From NCBI GenBank assembly GCA_003952965.2, contig RXIC02000078.1:124001-188000 (forward strand): 64,000 nt of DNA, given 5' to 3'. Shown piece after piece: positions 37,099 to 50,454 of this stretch; within the stretch, counting starts at the first letter, position 1; each line of letters opens with the position of its first letter. The stretch is from Morella rubra (lineage: Eukaryota; Streptophyta; Magnoliopsida; Fagales; Myricaceae). The notes under the pieces are model-generated. The model saw only the letters and a program-made list of their open reading frames with translations. It was not told the DNA's origin and did no database searches. The position numbers and the translations under genes are program-made.

Positions 37099-40000
37099 CG
37101 CATAATTTGCTGATTTGTTTGACTCAATTTTGTATCCACTATTTTTTTGGGGGGCGAGTATTATATCGACCTTAAATTATTCTTATAATGCTTCAGTTTT
37201 AATGGGCAGGCAATGATGCCCCTAATTTCTCTCTGTTCTCTCCCCTCTCCCCCCACCACTCAGTTCCTCCCTTTGCGTTTAGCGTAATGTGGAAGAAAGT
37301 AAAAATAAAGGAATGACTACAGAAGTGTCGACGGCTGGTTGGTTAAGCAGATCACCGCAAAGAAACCTAGTCTTGTGGTGGGATTCGCATGACCGACCAA
37401 ACTGGTGAAGATTGCATAATATGACCCGATAGTCGCCCTTTTTTTTCAATGGATATGATATATTATACACAAAGCTCGTGATCAAATATATGTATACGTT
37501 CTTTTGTCTGTTTATTCATTCTATATATATATATTCTGCTTTGCTGTTCTTTGAGGGCCAACTTATTACGTTGATTGATTGGGTTGATGAAGCTGAAGCT
37601 TTCCCCTTCATAGACAATATGGGTTTTCTCACGGCAGAGAATATCCGATAGAACTCTTTTGTCAGATACATAAAACCCAGAATCGATCAACCCGATCAGA
37701 TCGTTCTATGAATCTTGTTTCACAAACTGCCAGATTTCTGGAGGATATTTTGACGGTGCAGAATGGTTGGCATCACCAAATGCCAAAGATGTACGTACGT
37801 AGAATTTGTTGCCAGAAGGAACCAGAAATAAGACTTGTACATCAACCTTAGCTTTGCAACTGTGGATATTTCGCCATTGATTGCCCCCCATAATCCTTCC
37901 CCTTTTTTCGTTTTCGTGCTAAGCAATGGTGACCATCGTCAGTTGGTCCTCCACGTACACGGGGATATTGATCATGATGAACTTAAAATTTCCTAAATGC
38001 CAAAAAGAAAATGTGGCAGTACCCTTTTGTTCGATTCGTTCTAGCTATTATTTATGATTGAAAATGTCAGTTTGTCCATTTGCTCCAAGTTGATAAGAAA
38101 AACAGATGAAATTTAATTTTAGAAGACAAGACAGCACTTGATGCCTGGACTACCTAGAATCTTCTTTCTAATCAGTTCTACTGTTTCCTTTGAATTTGTT
38201 AACTCATACTTTTAAATTCAAAAAGTGAAACATACGGCATGTTTTGAATGACGGAACATCATCAAAAGTTATAAAACTCTCTATCTCTTGTAAGTATGGA
38301 TCATCCAATTGAAACAAAAAATTAGACAAAAACCTAATTCCAATTTAAAACATGTCGGTCAATTCTGAAGCTGCCCATGCCCATGATTCTGCCCTCATAT
38401 ATGTAAGTTTCCAAATCTGCAATTAAACCATCGGGAGTCGGGTCTCATAGATAAAGCCAGGCAGCCGAACCATCCCCATAACGACTCATGAGCTGCGCCT
38501 TCTTGCAAGATCAGTACTGCAGGTTCAAAGGCCAAAGGCCGACCTAAAGCTCTGCCAGGACGGCAACCAACTTTCTGTTTTTATTGGTGCATGGTCTAAG
38601 TATTTATATATATATATATATATAATATATGTCCAACAAGCTTTAACCAACTCCAAACCATAATTAAAGCTATAATTGGGACAAGCTTTTCCGAAGTCGG
38701 CGCATATATTGTTTTTAAAATAAAATATAATTAAACTGAAGTGGACTGGTTCTTTTTTCTTTTTTCTAGGTGATCGTGAGAGTTTGTGATGTTAAGGTTC
38801 ACCGGTTCATAAAAATCAACGCCCCTAGATGGCTATTTTCTTCTCCTAGGAAATATCCGTTTCTAAACATATGCTAGTGCTACCATTTCATTTTTTCTAC
38901 TTAACAACCACCATTATTATTCCTATCAATATTTATTAGAGAAAATGACGTGATAGATTTCTCATTAAATACATAGAAAACAGAATAAATAGTATTAACA
39001 AAATATCAAAGTGGTTCATTTTTAGAGGTCAATGCTAACTTTAGGATTGTCGACTGTTCGAATCACCGTAGCTTCATTATTCTCAGTTGGTGCCCGTGCC
39101 ATATATAATTATCGAGTTTAAGTGGCAGTTGGTTTAGATTTAGATTCACATTATAAATTTCTTGAGGGCCCTGTTTTAGGCAAAAAGAAAAACAGGTCAA
39201 CGCATGCGTACCCAATAGCCTCTTAGATTATATCCCTCTTGGAATATAAAATGAAAAGTATGATAAACGAGCGAGCTGGCACCGTAAAGACGGTATCTCG
39301 CTGCTTTATCGAAGGGCAGAAGCCCGGAATAACAGGATTTGCAGGAAGAAATCCAGAAAAGCACTACCTGATCAAGTGCTGTGACATTCGCCACACCTGC
39401 AGCCAGCTTTATTCTTCATGTGCGTTCCATGTTTATCTACTTAATTAATAAATTTGCCTATCATGCTCTTCCGGAAGTTCTTCTAGTATTTAGTTCATTT
39501 TAAAAATTGGCTTTCGGCTGTTTTAATTAATTAGTTTTATCTAGTCCACGTCGAATTTAATATTTCAGGATTCTTGTTGGTGCCTAGTGGGACTTTTTAC
39601 CCATAATCTGCCCATTCTGATGTGCCCCTTTCGGCACTCCAAAAATGCTGTAACATGTTATGTTATAAAATTGCTAAGCATATTTTGGATGCAAATAATA
39701 TGGGTGGTCGTATTTGGTGTGTAAAAACGCACCCTTTTCTCTGTGGAAGCTGGGCTAATTACCCAAAAGGCATATGATTTTGCCTGCACCCTTTGAGCAA
39801 ATTAACCGTCCTCCACCCACCCAGTACAGATTTGGATTTTGTGGGGGTTAAATACCCTAATTAATAGGCATATTAATGGTTATATACTATGTAATAAATT
39901 CTTTGGAATTCCGAAACTTATTTCAGTGGCTTTTGGCAAAAGTCCGTATAAAAAACGACAACTTGGTTGGTCATTATCACCGCCATTAGTGTTGCTGGCT

Positions 40001-40890
40001 GTTTAATTAGTAACTCCTGATGGATCATGAATTCACTGTTCAGTATCCTGAATGTCAGGCGCAACACGTAATTCTCAACTATAAAGGCACCGAGAACACG
40101 GAGCCTCTTCATACTAAAACGTATGGAGACCCCAACAAAGCAAGTTTCGGGCACACGTTTATCCTCTTGCGTTTTCATGAGAACCACTGAGCTTAATTCC
40201 CTACACAATCCCACGCATCCAATCCCGATCTTGATCTTCCTTATCTGTTTCATTCTTTTGAAAACTACTCCAAATTATAATTAGTAAATGACCAAAATCA
40301 TTTCTTTTCCAAGCCAACTGATCATAATATTCCCGCGTATAAAGGTGCGCGTACGGTAGAACGCAATGGACTAGCTACACAGCGCAGAATCAAAGTAATC
40401 CTTGTACAGATCTAGAGACGAGATATTTGATTCTAAAAATTATTAATTTTTATTAGAATTTTTGTAAAAGATTATAGAAAGATGATTTGATATAACTTTT
40501 TAAAGAAAGAAAATATTAAAATTTGTGTTAAAAGTTGTTGCAGTTTGTGTTGAAATTTTAGATATTGGGTTTTGAATTTTTTTGCTTTAAGATATTGGTT
40601 CAAAATTGTGTATTTTTAGAAGCTAATTACGTCTATTCCCAAACAACTCTCTTGCAATGAGAATCTCAATCAAAAAACAAAATTCCAATGAACTAAAAAT
40701 TTGGTTTTTGGAGGGACGTCAAGGACATTACATGTGAAGGATATACTTAAGGTCGCTGTTAATTTTAGATTTAGGGGCATAGGATATTACCATGTGGCAG
40801 CCCCTGCTCGCCCTCGACCCATGGACAACACACAAATACAACACTTTTATAATAAACGTTACAAAGATCGCCGGAAACAACCCATCGGCG
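35696..40890. other. Long gene-poor stretch
   Basis: No gene recognised over about 5.2 kb. It contains a CT microsatellite at about 37062-37099 and a TA run at about 38603-38627. A 111-codon minus-strand open stretch (39918-40253) starts with ATG but matches no family I know and has no splice or domain support. Confidence 0.5.
37062..37099. repeat. CT-dinucleotide microsatellite
   Basis: Almost uninterrupted CT repeats, with one CC interruption near 37081. Confidence 0.95.
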
Positions 40891-41807
40891 TATAAAAGGC
40901 CAGAGAAAGCGTCACAAAATATTATTTCACCACTGTTAGTCTGTTTCTAGCCTCTAGCTCCGCAGTCACCCACACCTGAACATTCTCTGTTCCTTTTCTA
41001 ATCCCACCTCGTTTCCCTCTTCAACAAAAGAATTTCCCTACTCTTTCTCAATCTCTTTCCCTTCTCCTCTGCCTCCCCGAAATTTTATTCACGATCAGAA
41101 CAAAACACGGTGTTTTCAGGTCAGTAAGCATGATCTATGCGATGTTTCTCATGAAACCAAACAAAGAAAATGGCATCAACCTTTTTGTTTAATTTAGGTT
41201 GCTTGTTTCTGAATTGTTCGTGACAATTCGAGGAAGAAGAAGAAAGGCGGTCTGAAAAGACAGAGTTCTTAATTTCTTTCATAGAGGATTGTAATTTTCA
41301 ACCAACCAACCGGAGCAGTTGAGGAAGAAGAACGAGAAGGAAAAAAGAGGTCGTTGGTTACGTTTCTTTCTTATCATTCACGAGACTTGTTTCTTTCCGC
41401 ATTTGTTTATCTAAGTTTTGACTTATGGGGTCGTCTCTCTTTTTCCTTCCAGTCAGTAGTAATCAGCGACTGCCCCATTCGGCACCCCACGGTGACTCTC
41501 CCTGTTCCCTTTCTGTTTTTTTTTTCCTTTTTCCTGCGGCTTCCTCTTCCCATAAAGTGATGGAAATGGCGGACAATCCGAAGTTGGTGAGCTTCCGTTT
41601 CTGGGTTTTTTTTTTTTTAATTTAAGAACTCTGCTTTTCTTTCTCGTAACTGGGTTTTTCGTTTTTTTCATTTATTGTTAGTTGTCTGATTCAGATACTC
41701 TCTCTCTCTCTCCCTCCTCTCTGTATAGATATATGTACTTGAATTCTGTTGATTTCGTTGGATATTGTACGGCAAATTTTTGATAGGTTTGTGGATCAGA
41801 AAAGAAT
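40891..41807 (+). promoter_or_regulatory. TATA box and intron-containing 5' leader of the membrane-anchored protein gene
   Basis: TATAAAA at 40891-40897 would place transcription start near 40925. A pyrimidine-rich leader follows. A good donor (CAG|GTCAGTAAG) occurs at 41119/41120, and a possible acceptor (TAG|GT) at 41786 lies just before the start codon at 41808, suggesting a ~670-bp 5'UTR intron. Inferred from signals only. Confidence 0.5.
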
Positions 41808-44015
41808 ATGGACAGCCAGAAAATCTCCGTTTCCGATCATGTAAACGGCTTTCAGTACACGGCCGATAAGTCGGACAGCTTCGTTATTGACATGGAGAGC
41901 TTCTCCCGCGGCACCCATAAAGATATCACCGCAAATTCAAGAATTACAGTACGTTGTAATCTTTTCTTAAACTTTTTAAAAGGTTCTTATCCTTCTCTCT
42001 CTCTGCTTTTTTTCTTTCTTCTGGAAAAGGTGATAAATTACACTTTGGTGACTCGAAAGAACACATGTTCAATGTCTCAGATTTTCATTCGATTTTAATT
42101 TCTGTGTTTTTAAATATTTGAGTCAAGCCCATTCAACTTTCTCTTTGATATGCAATTGTTAATTTCTACTTGACATTCTGGAAAATAGAGGAAACATATC
42201 TGAGATAACACGTTACCATGTGCTGCAATTACACAAAGGGAATGTCTATCTCTAGCATTACTCTTTCCGACCATTTCCAACGTAGTTTCCCTCTTCTTTA
42301 ATGATACATTGATAGAATGCTTCAAGTAAACTGCATCACTCTTCCTCTCCACCTAAGGGTCTCTCTTTCCCCGTCTAACATTCTTGGATGAGGATCAATG
42401 GCCAATCTTTGGTTTTTGACATGTTTTTTTATGGACGAAAAAGTTGCAGAGAAACCTCTCGCGAAAAGGGTGTCAGCGTGGTAGCGAGAAAAGGATCCCT
42501 CCTAGTCCCACTGCTCCAACTACCGCCACCCATAGAGATACTGCTGTTGCTGCGTCCTCACCCAGAGGTATATACCCTACACTTCTTTTAAAAATACACA
42601 ATCATACCCTCACCTTTGAAGTTATTATTTATTTTCAGGTATTATTGTCGAGAATTTTTTTAATGAATATGGTTGTCCTACTTACCAAGAAAAAATATAT
42701 ATATTTGGTTGTCCTGGTCCAGTTTCCAACGTAACTCTTACCAAAGAAAGTCAAAAGTTTTTTACTCATAAATGTGATAGTTGGATTTGTTTCTAACCCA
42801 AGGAGAGTCCTTCCAAATGTGGAAGATTAAGAATATATTTATATTTAGTAGTAAGTCTGTGTGTCGGGTGTCAATTAAGTAATCTAACTGCTATCTGCAT
42901 CCCTACCAACCTCCCTCGAGATTGGTGACTCACAAGGGCTCCAGGAATCATGTCCCCTCGCTCTATAACCCATATCTTTCTTACGTTGTCACGATTCTTA
43001 ACGAGTTATAAGAGTTTCTTTTTCTTTTTCCTTTTCCTTTTTTTTTTTTTGGGTGGGGATGGGGGGAAAGGAGTACTGCGTTCATCATCCCTCAGCGTTT
43101 TGGTGGTTTTGGTCTACTTTTGCCGAGTTCTGACTTAATTTTTAAGCATGTTGGGGACAAAACATAGGTCGATTGGGGTGAAGTTTAGCCAGTGGCACGG
43201 GTGAGAGATAGTAAATTTTATAACTAAAAGCCTGAGTTGGAAATCTTGCGCCTCTATAACTTGAAGAAAAATAAATCCTATACGATGATCTCGGGTCAAT
43301 GTGGAAAGTAGAATGCAATTGTGAAAGCGACATATTACCAGACTGATGGGTCGCGACGAGAGTGCTCAGAAAATGGAAAATGGGGGCTAAGCTGCATTTT
43401 GTTTCTTTGCTTCTTTCTAGTTTGGTGCATTTTGCTTCTTTGCTTCTTTCTTAGTTTGGTAGAAACATAGATGACAGGTCATCCCACTGCCTTGGCATAT
43501 ATATATACTTGTTGGAGGCATGTGCTCTTGCATTATTGTTAATTTTAGTGTCGACAATCTTCTTGATTGACAACGTTCTATATGCATATTGGGCTTGGAA
43601 ATTATTAATCGGCTGCTGCCATGGTAGGTTCTAGCACGCTTGAAAAGTCCGCAGTGGTGGCAGTAGGGACCATGGATAATTCTAGCAACCCACAAGTTCA
43701 TCATCAGATTACCGTCACCACCGGCAACATTAGCACCCCCACCGAAAGCAGATCCATTTCGAGGAGAAATAGCTTCAGGCGCTCTCCTTGGGCCCTTGAT
43801 CCTAAGAAGATTCTTTTCTTCTTTGCCACCTTGTAAGTCTTCTGCTGCAACTCTCTACAGAGAAGACTTTATTTTGTTTCATCCAACTCGTGGGTTTCTT
43901 TGGTTTTTCTTGAATTTTACTTTTTGATGACAGGTCGAGCATGGGAACAATCTTCTTGATATACCTTACACTTTCAATTAGAAAGCTCAATGAGAATGAA
44001 GATGGTTTGGATTGA
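41808..44015 (+). CDS. Small plant protein with C-terminal membrane anchor, function unknown
   Basis: Four coding exons: 41808-41948, 42444-42567 (or from 42450, same frame), 43628-43832, 43934-44015. All phases fit, giving 183 residues. The N-terminal half is hydrophilic and Ser/Asp-rich (DSFVIDMESFSRG), then basic (RNLSRKGCQRGSEKR) and Pro/Thr-rich. A second Ser/Arg-rich stretch (SRSISRRNSFRRSPW) has possible phosphorylation sites. A single hydrophobic segment (150-172) follows, with a short acidic tail, so it looks tail-anchored or single-pass. The uneven composition, clean splice sites and frame make it a credible conserved gene, but I cannot name the family. The presence of a TATA box and leader supports expression. 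Confidence 0.75.
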
Positions 44016-45180
44016 GAGCAGCGACCATAGTCACCATAGGCTGACACTGCCCAAATTGAGAGAGAAACGATAGGAGTCATGTCAGGACAAAAACAGAAAT
44101 ATATAGGCATCATGGAGGAGAGAGTCTATTTTGGATATTTGGGCTTCTTTAAATTGTGTCCGGAGACAGCACGCAGAACTAAAGAAGGGTAAATAGGTGA
44201 AATGGACACCACCAGTGAATAACCTTCGTTCACGTGGCTTCGTCAGACAATTTGAAGCTTTTATCCAGGCGTTTAAAAAAAAAAATCAGAGATGAAGACA
44301 AATGACATACTGCATTGTGACAAAGGAAAAGAATATGCTTTTTAACATGAATGGCAGAGCTCCATAAAGATGGGTTTTTCGATTTGTAAATTTGCTTGCA
44401 CTTGCTGCGTCTGCACAGCTTAGTGGCTTATCAGAAAGTTTTACTTTTTGCTCTCTTTCGTCCTCCTTTTTACGTCCCTCCCTCAATTCTGTCAGCTATT
44501 TTGGCACTCCAACTTTAACCGGCCCTTTTTGTTATATGTGGCTTCCATGTGAATTGGCCAGGGGATGAGAACAACAACTAGATTTCCCGGAAATAAGTAA
44601 GCGAGTGCCCGCGCATACGGATGCGCACTTTGCTCTTTTTAACTTTTCGGAAGAACTTAAGAGAGGAAGAGGGAAGATCTCTACTGACACGGAATAGAAA
44701 AAAGTTCACATAGACGAAGCATGTTAACAAACACCACCAATCCGTTGTAAAGTTTGTGCCTATTCTAAGCATTTCAAAGCACAATGAAGTCATGCTTCGG
44801 AACATAAAAGGATTTAATTTTAGGAGCTGCAACTCTGCAAAAGCAGACAAATTAACAGACATCATCTGGGGACAGTAAGGCAAGAGCTGACAAACTAACA
44901 AACATACCATATCTGGACAGTAAGGCAAAAGAAACTAACATACAACAAACAGCAAACAGCCACAATAACAAACTATTTCGCTTGAAGCTATGTATGCAAT
45001 AGGCAAATACAAGTAAAAATATTTTGCTTAACCAGTCATGACAAACAACATGAACAACAATTTACACAGAATCCATAGAATGTGTGTAAAACCTGAGAAT
45101 CGATTAGGTACATGAACTAGTACTCATTTGGGATGATATAGTCAGCAAGGATTTCCTCTCCTGATTATCAACTAGGACAT
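44016..45180. other. Intergenic stretch
   Basis: 3' flank of the membrane-anchored protein gene. A minus-strand open stretch at 44578-44928 resembles nothing known. No gene called. Confidence 0.45.
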
Positions 45181-45184
45181 CCAA

Positions 45185-45718
45185 GCGACAAGCATATGTT
45201 GTCAAAATTGTAGAGACTCAATCGTGATGCTGCTTGTCGAGGATCCCATTCGTCCCTTGCTGTGGTTTGCCGAGATTCCTCTGGTTCTCTCCTTGCTGCC
45301 TGGACTGATCACTTAGCCTCTTCCAATCCACTACTAGCTGAGCTTTCTGCGGTGCTTTTAGCTTGTCACGTTGCACACTTCTCCACTGATGGCGCAGTGC
45401 TTATTGAAGGAGATTCTCTTATAGGCTGGCAGCTTGTTCAGGGCCAGCAGAATTCTGATTTTCAAGGTCCTATCCTTGATGTTGTTCTTAAAATTCGTGT
45501 GCTGATGCTTGAACATCCCAACTGGAGCTTTGTTTGGGCTCCACGGAAGCAGAACGTTATGGCTCATCGCCTTGCCCGCTGGGCCTTATCTGTTTGTTGT
45601 CGGGGCTCTATCCCCTTAGTTTTGTATGCCTTCCTGTTATTTCTGATTCTGACCGGTGTTATTTGCCACCTTAGTGGCCTATTTTAATTGGATTGTTTGC
45701 TTGGAAAAAAAAAAAAAA
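45185..45718 (+). mobile_element. LINE 3' end with RNase H-like (RVT_3) domain and poly(A)
   Basis: The plus strand reads an RNase H-like fold: NRDAAC near 45220, RDSSGSLLAAW, a LLAELSAVLLA helix with the conserved E, VLIEGDS with the conserved D, then SFVWAPRKQNVMAHRLARWA. It ends at a stop (45687) followed by a 14-A tail at 45705-45718. The domain frame is unbroken, but the reverse transcriptase upstream is absent, so this is a typical 5'-truncated LINE insertion and relatively young. The exact 5' junction and target duplication could not be fixed. Confidence 0.82.
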
Positions 45719-45987
45719 CACCATTGCATGGCTGTTAAGCAGATGGGTGAAACTAGTAAATTAGAGTGCATACACATTTGACACATGTTATATATGTATA
45801 TATGACAGCTAAAAGGCAGTAACCTGCAGTTCACCTCTAGGAGAAGTAAAAAAAACTGGCAGACTGCCATTTGCAACTTATTTTTCTCCATGTCCCAGCA
45901 CGTGTCGCGAGGTTCAATATGAGATGAACCCTCGAATTTTCAACATGAGCATGTCATCCCTTTCTACTTGGGAACAACTTGACATCT

Positions 45988-48659
45988 TTAGTAGCGTTTA
46001 GCGATTCCTGGCATCGAGCACTTGTGCTTCCTGTCATGAAAAAGCCTCAACACAACAGCTGCAGTTTCTTCTATTGCTTTTCCTGTCACTTCTGAACTTG
46101 CAGGAAGTAAAAATACGCAAGATTTAATTAGCAGTGCGTCGAAAGCTTTCAAGCCTTCATTACCACTTTTTGTCATCTCTACTGTATTACTCCAAACTTA
46201 GATATTGTTATCTTACCCATCCAAATTGCAGATAATAGAGAATCTCAAGTAGAAGTCCAATAAAAAATCAGAACTCTCACCGATTACTGGCCAGACAGGA
46301 TTCTGTGAGAAGATCCTGCGTGCAAATTCCAGCTCCTCTCTAACATAGTCCGGCTCCGAATAGTTACTCCTTGTGTCTTCACTGAAGCCCAGACTCTTAG
46401 CTCTTGCTTTTCTGATTGCTTGCAAGACAACGGGGTTTATTGTCAAACAAAATACCTTCTCTGGATCTATCTCGAAGAGACTTTTTGGCAACTCTACACC
46501 CTTTACAATAGGCACATTTGCCACTTTGTATCCTTTTTGTGCGATATAAATGGATAATGGTGTCTTCCCAGTACGAGAGACACCAGTAAGAACAATGTCA
46601 GCTTTGTAAAGATTTTGGGGTAGCGCCCCATCATCTTGCTTGATGGTAAATTCAATAGCTTCAATCCGTCGAAAGTATTCCTCAGTAAGGGGAATATTCC
46701 TGCCAGGAGCCCCACGGGGGAGGCCAGATGGTGAGACGCCTAGATGAGAAGCAATTGCCTCCGTGATTGGGCTGAGTATGTCCGTGGAGGGTATACCCCA
46801 CAACTTGCATGCTTGCCTGGCAGATTCAGCCATTGACGGGTCAGCTAAAGTGTACACAAGCATGGCACCTTCTATGGCTGCTTGCTTAACAATCTCCATT
46901 AGACGTTCTACATCATCAATCTGAAAAGAGTGTGGATGCCATAGCAGAAACGTCAGTGGAGGCCAGGAACTTTTGGACAATATAATTCAAACGTCAGTTA
47001 CGGCAAGATACCATACACCTGGATAAGCACTTAGGCATTCCAGGTTTAAATGGGGATATCCTAACAAATGAAAAGTATGACTGTCAAACAGTCAATTGCC
47101 CCAAAAGCTTCAATTGATAAACTAATATTCTATATATAACTTCCAAAAATAAAAATTTTGCGGTACCCAAGATGAGAACGCTAAATGATACCACCATGTT
47201 CAACATTTGACCATTTCAAGCATTTGGCTGTGGTCTAAAGCTAACCAGACTGTACAACCTCTTAGTGAAATTAAAAAACAAAATTGGTTGGCATTGGAGC
47301 TTGTGTAGTTCACGTATGACAACTTCACATATGTTGTTGAGCTTCTAGCGTTGTTCTTAAAAAGGAGAAAGGGTGATCCAAACTCGTTTAAGCATAACGT
47401 AAATTTGGAAGCAACTAATCTCCACAGGGAACTTCCAATAATCTCCGGGAGGTCCAACCCGACACAAATTACAACCAAAACAAACCAACAGATAAGCTTA
47501 GCCAGGTACAAGCTTGGGTTCTGATATATAACAGACCTAGACCTGCCCTAATGTTGTGTTGGCTCCACCATCCTCGGATTTCTTTTTTTTGCTTCTCTGG
47601 ATATAGGACCATGAACAAACACATCAAACGACTTAAATTGAGCTTATAACTAACCCAGACAACATCTAAAGTTTTCCACAAAGTCCTCCAATATTCTGAG
47701 AATAGTGCTCAATCTTATTACAGAAACCATAATACCTGGGGGCCGAGGCCCACCGTTGTATGAAAAACAATTTTTACTCCTTGGCAATTACACCCCACGG
47801 GGCCACGGGAACGAGTAAGACCCACTGAAATAAAATAACTAAGGCCGAATATAATGCAAGTTATCACACGTTACATGGAAAAACCTCAAGTTCCCAAATC
47901 CCACTAGCTAACCTGACTTGGTTTGTTTGGTTCATGAACAATTAACTAATTGGAGTAATGGAGTTTACTTGTTTTAATTAAAGGAATAAATACAAAGTTA
48001 GTCTAATTTGCTGAAAATCAAATAAGTTTCTAAATTTAAAATCCATTTAAAATTCTTCACATCTGGAAAGTGGCCGAGGGCCTAAAGTTTAAAAATTTAA
48101 AAGTTCAACAACTCACAATTAAAAATTTTAAAACTTCGGAAGTTATGAAAAATTTAAATCACAGTTCAACATATTTATTCCTTAATTAAGAGAGAGAGTT
48201 AACAAAAATTTAGAGAGCTACTTGACATCTTACCCCAGAAAACAGATGGGTATTTACGGGACAAGCCCGGTCCACCAAGCAGTGGTCGAACTGGCCCAAC
48301 GCAGCATTGACGGAGTGCTCCGCTGTCCACCCAGTACCGTCGGAGACCATGTATATCGACTTCGCCGCTGTCACGTCCACGTCATCGTAGCCGACACTTC
48401 CCGTTGAATTAAGCTCTAGCGACAAGCTCTCTCTGGGTTGAACTGGAGGCTTCGCCTCCACTACCTGGGCGCGGTGGCCCGACCGCTCCAACTTGCGGCC
48501 GGAGCGGATGGCGCGAGCCCTGGACCACCGGTTCAGCTGGCCGCTGCCCTTGAGTTTCTTAGTCTGTGGACTGGCGTCAGGTTCGGAAGGGACTTGGTTG
48601 GACGAGGCAGGTGTGGCTGATAGGTTCGAGACACTGATCAAAGCAGCTGAAGCGATCAT
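45988..48659 (-). CDS. RP1: Pyruvate, phosphate dikinase regulatory protein (bifunctional kinase/phosphorylase)
   Basis: Three coding exons: 48659-48234, 46920-46281, 46091-45988, giving 389 residues. Residues 1-45 or so are Ser/Ala-rich, as in a plastid transit peptide. [14 protein letters not shown] and [15 protein letters not shown] begin the DUF299 domain. The nucleotide-binding loop GVSRTGKT is at 255-262, followed by [11 protein letters not shown] and the conserved [12 protein letters not shown]. It ends [16 protein letters not shown]...IAKRY like plant RP1. The enzyme uses ADP to phosphorylate a Thr on PPDK in the dark and removes the phosphate by phosphorolysis in the light, in the chloroplast stroma. 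Start: true ATG at 48659 preceding the transit peptide. The 1.3-kb first intron contains nothing recognised. Intact. Confidence 0.95.
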
Positions 48660-50454
48660 TTTTCCTTTTTCTTTTTTTAACCCTTTTTCTGTTCCAAAAA
48701 AAAAACCAATTAAGGGGAAGAAATATCAGGAAATGGGGAAAAATAAATATACAGAATTATTGGCTTTCTTTTGTCCTTTCTTGCACTTCGGCCCGAGTGT
48801 GAACAACAGAAAATCAGAGACGATTCGGGCCAAAACTTTTGTTGGGGCTTGGGGCCAGGCCTTTCATATCGTTCTGTTGCGACAATTGAATGGATTTGAC
48901 TCGAGAATGGAGTGTCAAACAAAGTGCAATGTGTAGGGCGAACATTAGGGGCCAATATAGGTAGGACAAATACCGATGGGTTTGTATTGATCTGCCCCAA
49001 ATTTTAAAAGCTCATGTCAATTTGATTTGAAATTCCTATCTTCACGTCGGAATTTGACAAATCCACCTAACTTTGACGCGCGCGGAACATCCACTGCTTC
49101 ATGAGATCAGCTCTTAGATCATTTTTTTTTTTTGTGTGTGGGTACGGTTCTTAGATCATTTTGATCATTGGATGCTCTCTCTCTCATCTACTTTTTTTTT
49201 TTCTCTCGATCAGGATCTCTATCTTATTGGTTGCGTATTCACTTGATTCTACAAAAATAGTCTTACATATCCACAAAGATAGCGTCTCATTGGTCTAGCG
49301 CTCAATTTCTCCCTCGAGCATGACTTAATGATGGCTTAACCGACACTTACGCTCTCCCAACACTTGATTGCTTGCTCGAGCTTGGCTTAACAGAGAGTTT
49401 TGTATTCTCCAAACGCCTGCTTGCTTGGTCGAGTTTGGCCAGAAAAATCATGATTTTGAAGGATGAACTGAAACTTAATTAATTAGAAAAAATGAGTAAA
49501 TGTAGCAAGAGATTGCCCACTATAGCGGTTCAAAATGTATAATGAGATAGAGGTTAAAGCGTCTTCCTTTCTTTTCCTTTTCACTTACTTTAAAAGAAAA
49601 AAAAAAATAAAAAAATTATTATTATTATTATAACTCCATTTTAGATTATAAAAATGTTGCAGAGACAGGATTAGAACCTATGGCATCAAGGTTATGAGCC
49701 TGCAACATACCAAATAGCTCTACCCCACGACAAAGTTAAGAATTGGAGATTTGGAAACTAATGAATAAAGAAGGATGGACTACACTCAGGCCTCTACCAT
49801 AACAAGATTACTATGCTGCACGTGCATGCGTCGTGCTGTCCGTGAATCCTTCAAGAGTTCTCAATCTTATTAAATATACAACTAAGTTTTACATTACATT
49901 ATGGAAGATAATATTACACAATTTACTCTAATTTAATTAACTATTACATGAGCATGGTATGAATATATTTATTTTTATTTTTATTTTTGTATTTTTTCTG
50001 AACTAGCGTGGTCTTACTGGTATATATATATATAAGGGAAGGGAAGGGAAGACTGGAGGAGCAAGGAACCGGCGACCCTCGTGGCGCGCGTCGAGCAGGT
50101 AGGAGTACCGGCTGTCTCCTGCGGCGAAGTAATTGCCACGTTCATTTGGGAACGTCCACGTTACGTATTAAACTTGGAAAGGCCCAATCTTTTGGGGCTC
50201 ATATAATGATTAGCGGCATTTAAGTAAAAGCAAGAGAGCCTTCAGCAACGACGTGACCCATCGCTTTGACCCGCTACTCCATCATACACCCCAATTCTGA
50301 AAAGAGAGACCTCGTGTAATGTGACTGTGAAGATGACAGAAAGGCTTGGCCCGGCCCCCCGTACAGTGCACCGCACTATCGACCCTTGTGCTGCACATTC
50401 ATCGGCCGTCCGCGTCGAAAAGTAAAATAATTGCTCGTTATATAAATTTGCGTT
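48660..50454. other. PDRP1 promoter side and intergenic stretch
   Basis: Promoter and leader of the PPDK regulator come first. The rest holds the plastid tRNA fossil at 49658-49732, AT runs around 49600-50035, and a GC-rich patch at about 50040-50130 without recognised coding. Confidence 0.5.
49658..49732 (-). pseudogene. Plastid-derived initiator tRNA-Met(CAU) fossil (NUPT)
   Basis: On the minus strand the 75-nt segment follows plastid trnfM: GTAGAGC, TTTGGTA, the anticodon arm GGCTCATAACCTT with CAT, the T-arm GGTTCTAATCCTG, and CTCTGCA at the end. The acceptor stem still pairs (with G-T wobbles). The C-A mismatch at the first acceptor position, a mark of bacterial-type initiators, is kept. 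Several substitutions in the D and T arms separate it from the plastid sequence as I know it, so it is an old nuclear copy and probably not functional. The plant mitochondrial version differs more in the anticodon arm. Confidence 0.75.

Noticed and set aside
39239..39448. Moderately GC-rich open stretch
   Set aside because: Considered as organelle-derived or bacterial-like; no gene recognised on either strand.
39918..40253. 111-codon minus-strand open frame with ATG
   Set aside because: No domain, signal or splice support and no recognised homology; in a 64-kb window one such frame is expected by chance.
44578..44928. 116-codon minus-strand frame
   Set aside because: No recognisable domain; contains locally repeated sequence.
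48493..48936. 147-codon plus-strand frame
   Set aside because: Antisense shadow of PDRP1 exon 1 running into its leader.
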